DNA from: Polaromonas sp.
GTDB taxonomy: Bacteria > Pseudomonadota > Gammaproteobacteria > Burkholderiales > Burkholderiaceae_C
Length of the DNA: 7,955 bases
NCBI GenBank assembly: GCA_028292345.1
Contig: JAQGMN010000052.1
Span: 1-7,955 of the forward strand
Reading direction: 5' to 3'
Within the stretch, counting starts at the first letter, position 1, and each line of letters begins with the position of its first letter. A program made the translations under genes and the position numbers. Below are positions 6,580-7,955 of this stretch, in pieces. Below the pieces are notes generated by a model. That model was not told the origin of the DNA. It searched no databases and saw nothing but the letters and a program-made list of their open reading frames with translations.

Positions 6580-6948
6580 ATGAAACATTCCTTACTGCTT
6601 GCCGCCCTCGTCGCGATGCTCGGCCTGACCGCCTGCGAGAAAACCACCGTTGCCGCGCCGCCTGCCGCTCCCGCACCGGTCGTCGTGGTTCCCGGCCCTG
6701 CGGGCCCGGCTGGCGCCACGGGCGCTACCGGCTCGACAGGCTCGACCGGCTCGACGGTGGCCGTTCCCGGCGCCACCGGTGCCACCGGCGCCACGGGCGC
6801 AACCGGCAATGACGGCGCCACGGGCTCCACTGGTTCGACAGGCTCCACCGGCTACACCGGCGCCACGGGCGCAACCGGTGCCGACGGCAGCAAGGGCGAC
6901 ACCGGCAAGACCGGCGGCGACACCGTGGTCATCGTTCCGCAAAAGTAA
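6580..6948 (+). CDS. Collagen-like Gly-X-Thr repeat lipoprotein
   Basis: This is a 122-residue predicted lipoprotein. Residues 1-18 are a signal peptide (Lys2, then a Leu/Ala core) ending in lipobox LTAC with Cys19; the next residue, Glu20, does not signal inner-membrane retention, so an outer-membrane anchor is likely. An Ala/Pro linker (24-38) leads to 7 collagen-like triplets (39-59), a VAVP break (60-63) and 16 more triplets (64-111). After the initial GPA pair the third position is almost always Thr (GAT, GST), with GND, GAD and GSK as exceptions. The C-terminus is a short DTVVIVPQK with no globular trimerisation domain. Such repeats can form triple helices, and Thr in the third position is often glycosylated in other bacteria (known for Bacillus BclA). 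AAAGG (6569-6573) lies 6 nt before the ATG. It is the only plus-strand gene, divergent from the DUF2382 pair and followed by a strong terminator, hence probably monocistronic. Function unknown; surface fibre or envelope role inferred. Confidence 0.9.
   Translation: MKHSLLLAALVAMLGLTACEKTTVAAPPAAPAPVVVVPGPAGPAGATGATGSTGSTGSTVAVPGATGATGATGATGNDGATGSTGSTGSTGYTGATGATGADGSKGDTGKTGGDTVVIVPQK
6694..6912 (+). repeat. Collagen-like triplet repeat tract in coding DNA
   Basis: The tract has 23 in-frame 9-bp units in two blocks (6694-6756 and 6769-6912). A 24-bp exact repeat occurs at 6783-6806 and 6855-6878, exactly 72 bp (8 triplets) apart. A nearly identical third copy of its core (one mismatch) is at 6712-6731. 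This shows a higher-order (GAT)n-(GST)3 module, likely grown by slippage or unequal recombination. Confidence 0.85.
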
Positions 6949-6969
6949 TTTTTTCGCTTTGGCGCCCTG

Positions 6970-7002
6970 AAAACGCAGGTGGATTTCCACCTGCGTTTTT
7001 TT
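6970..7002 (+). terminator. Strong intrinsic terminator after the collagen-like gene
   Basis: A perfect 13-bp stem (6970-6982 with 6987-6999) closes on an ATTT loop. The T-run 6996-7002 overlaps the stem end. It lies 22 bp after the TAA stop codon. The left arm begins AAAA, so on the minus strand the hairpin is followed by TTTT; it may also stop transcripts arriving from the kinase gene. Confidence 0.93.
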
Positions 7003-7033
7003 ATGGGCGCATGCAATTGACGAAATACGCATG

Positions 7034-7072
7034 AAAAAGGCCGCTGGCGCCCTGTGGGAAAGCGCGGGCAGC
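7034..7072 (-). terminator. Terminator-like hairpin after the LRR-kinase gene
   Basis: Read on the minus strand, the transcript after the TGA stop can fold CAGC-GCG-CCC type pairings. The arm 7043-7052 (GCTG, GCG, CCC) pairs with GGG 7056-7058, CGC 7063-7065 and CAGC 7069-7072 around a TGT loop, with two bulges. It is followed by GGCC and TTTTT (complement of 7034-7038). The stop codon is just outside, at 7075-7077. The sequence resembles, from memory, a dispersed hairpin seen near gene ends in Comamonadaceae genomes (GATAGCTGC...GCGC...GGCCTTTTT); this was not checked. Confidence 0.5.
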
Positions 7073-7074
7073 TA

Positions 7075-7955
7075 TCAATTCAGGAGCCGCTGCACGATGT
7101 CGGCAAACAGCGGGCGCCGGCCGGTGTCTTCCCGGGCGCAGTCGGCCTGAAGGTCGGCCAGCAGCGCCAGCGCCGGGTGGGCGCTGACCGGCGCCGGGCA
7201 GCAGGCCAGCAGTTCTTCCAGCAGGCAGGAAAACGCCCGCGCCTCGATGCGCTGCAGGGCGCGCGCCAGCGGCGCATCGTCCGGCGGAAAAAACGAGGCG
7301 GCGCCAAAGTCGCCGAGCAGCGCCTGGCCGCCCGCCGCGCACAAAATGTTGTGCGCATACAGGTCGCCATGCAGGATGCCGCGCGCATGCAGCTGGGCGG
7401 CGGCCGACGCCACGTCCCGCGCCAGCCGCAGCGCTGCGTCGGGCGTGAAGCGCGTGGCGGCGTCGTACACGTCGCGGGTGCATGAATCCAGGCTGGGCGG
7501 CGCGGCCAGGCTGCCAAAGCGCGGCGCCACCAGCGCCATCACCAGGCCGTCGCTGCCCGCCGGATGGCCCGTGATGCGGCCATGCACCGCGATCAGGCCG
7601 GGATGCGCGCCGGCGCCGAGGCAGGCCGCCATTTCATGCCGGGGCAGGCCGTCGCTGGTCAGCGCGCCCTTGAACAGCTTGACCGCCACCGGTTGCGCAA
7701 TGTCGCCGCGCTGCCAGAGCGCCTGGCGGATCACGCCCGAGGCGCCTTCGCCCAGCAGCGCGCCGGTCCGCAGGCTGGCCCAGTCGATGCGCGCCAGGGC
7801 ACCGGCCTGCGCGGCGGCTTCGCCGGCTACCGACAGCGGGTTGCCGGCAAACGCCAGCCAGGCCAGGCGCGGCAGCGCCAGCAGCCAGCCGGGCAGGGCG
7901 GTGAAGCGGTTGGCGGCGATGCGCAGCAGCTCCAGCCGGGTGCAGGCGGCCATTT
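7075..7955 (-). CDS. Leucine-rich-repeat protein kinase-like protein, N-terminus beyond the right edge
   Basis: The visible 292 residues (counted from the in-frame ATG at 7953) start inside a leucine-rich-repeat region: LELLRIAANRFTALPGWL and LPRLAWLAFAGNPLS match the LxxLxLxxNxLxxLP pattern. The reading frame is open to the edge, so the true start is almost certainly outside. A eukaryotic-like Ser/Thr kinase fold follows: glycine loop GEGASGV (68-74), Lys92 in VAVKLF, a candidate helix-C Glu107, catalytic loop HGDLYAHN with Asp197 and Asn202, and DFG at 215-217. All residues needed for phosphotransfer are present. The catalytic loop has Gly where most kinases have Arg (HGD, not HRD), implying it need not be activated by activation-loop phosphorylation. 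The region after DFG is short, and the kinase domain (about 225 residues) is compact. No membrane segment is seen in the visible part, so a cytoplasmic location is inferred. The substrate is unknown. The gene converges on the collagen-like gene. Confidence 0.88.
   Translation of the reverse strand, partial: MAACTRLELLRIAANRFTALPGWLLALPRLAWLAFAGNPLSVAGEAAAQAGALARIDWASLRTGALLGEGASGVIRQALWQRGDIAQPVAVKLFKGALTSDGLPRHEMAACLGAGAHPGLIAVHGRITGHPAGSDGLVMALVAPRFGSLAAPPSLDSCTRDVYDAATRFTPDAALRLARDVASAAAQLHARGILHGDLYAHNILCAAGGQALLGDFGAASFFPPDDAPLARALQRIEARAFSCLLEELLACCPAPVSAHPALALLADLQADCAREDTGRRPLFADIVQRLLN

Noticed and set aside
6694..6912. CRISPR-like or minisatellite array
   Set aside because: The periodic units are in-frame codons for Gly-X-Thr triplets inside a well-formed gene, with no unique spacers.
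6592..7032. 146-residue minus-strand open frame opposite the collagen-like gene
   Set aside because: It is a Gly/Ala/Arg-rich mirror of the repeat tract and runs through the terminator hairpin.
7001..7483. 160-residue minus-strand frame overlapping the kinase gene
   Set aside because: It is out of frame with a kinase whose motifs are complete, and Arg/Ala/Gly-rich throughout.

Overview
The window is GC-rich DNA with strongly G/C-biased third codon positions. Its gene content and one terminator-like repeat at the right end suggest a betaproteobacterium of the Comamonadaceae type (Polaromonas, Rhodoferax or Acidovorax-like). That assignment rests on recalled gene style and was not tested by any search. 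Seven protein genes are supported. Six lie on the minus strand and one on the plus strand. The first and last run off the window edges. No tRNA, rRNA, CRISPR array, insertion sequence or phage gene was seen.

Reading leftwards in the direction of minus-strand transcription, the right end (7075-7955) holds a leucine-rich-repeat/protein-kinase fusion whose N-terminus lies outside the window. It converges on a plus-strand gene (6580-6948) for a small lipoprotein made almost entirely of collagen-like Gly-X-Thr triplets, which ends in a textbook intrinsic terminator. Across a 459-bp divergent promoter region lies a minus-strand pair of DUF2382 (YsnF/AvaK-type) stress-protein genes: a 149-residue protein (5671-6120), then a 398-residue protein with a YflT-like N-terminus (4419-5615). 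An intrinsic terminator follows the pair. Next come a pirin-family cupin (3187-4296), a periplasmic gamma-glutamyltransferase predicted to be a lipoprotein (998-2869), and a 2-dehydropantoate 2-reductase (1-912, C-terminus outside).

The metabolic genes are ordinary in content. The reductase supplies pantoate for coenzyme A or acts on a related 2-oxo acid. The transferase cleaves glutathione outside the inner membrane. The pirin is a single-metal cupin that may be a quercetinase. The least explained part is 4419-6948, where two DUF2382 proteins of different build are divergently arranged with a collagen-like lipoprotein. The first DUF2382 gene has a duplicated leader sequence over its start codon, and a palindrome sits just upstream of the second gene's ribosome binding site. 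I infer a stress or envelope-related locus, but no specific function can be read from the sequence. I found no convincing evidence for a wholly new system.
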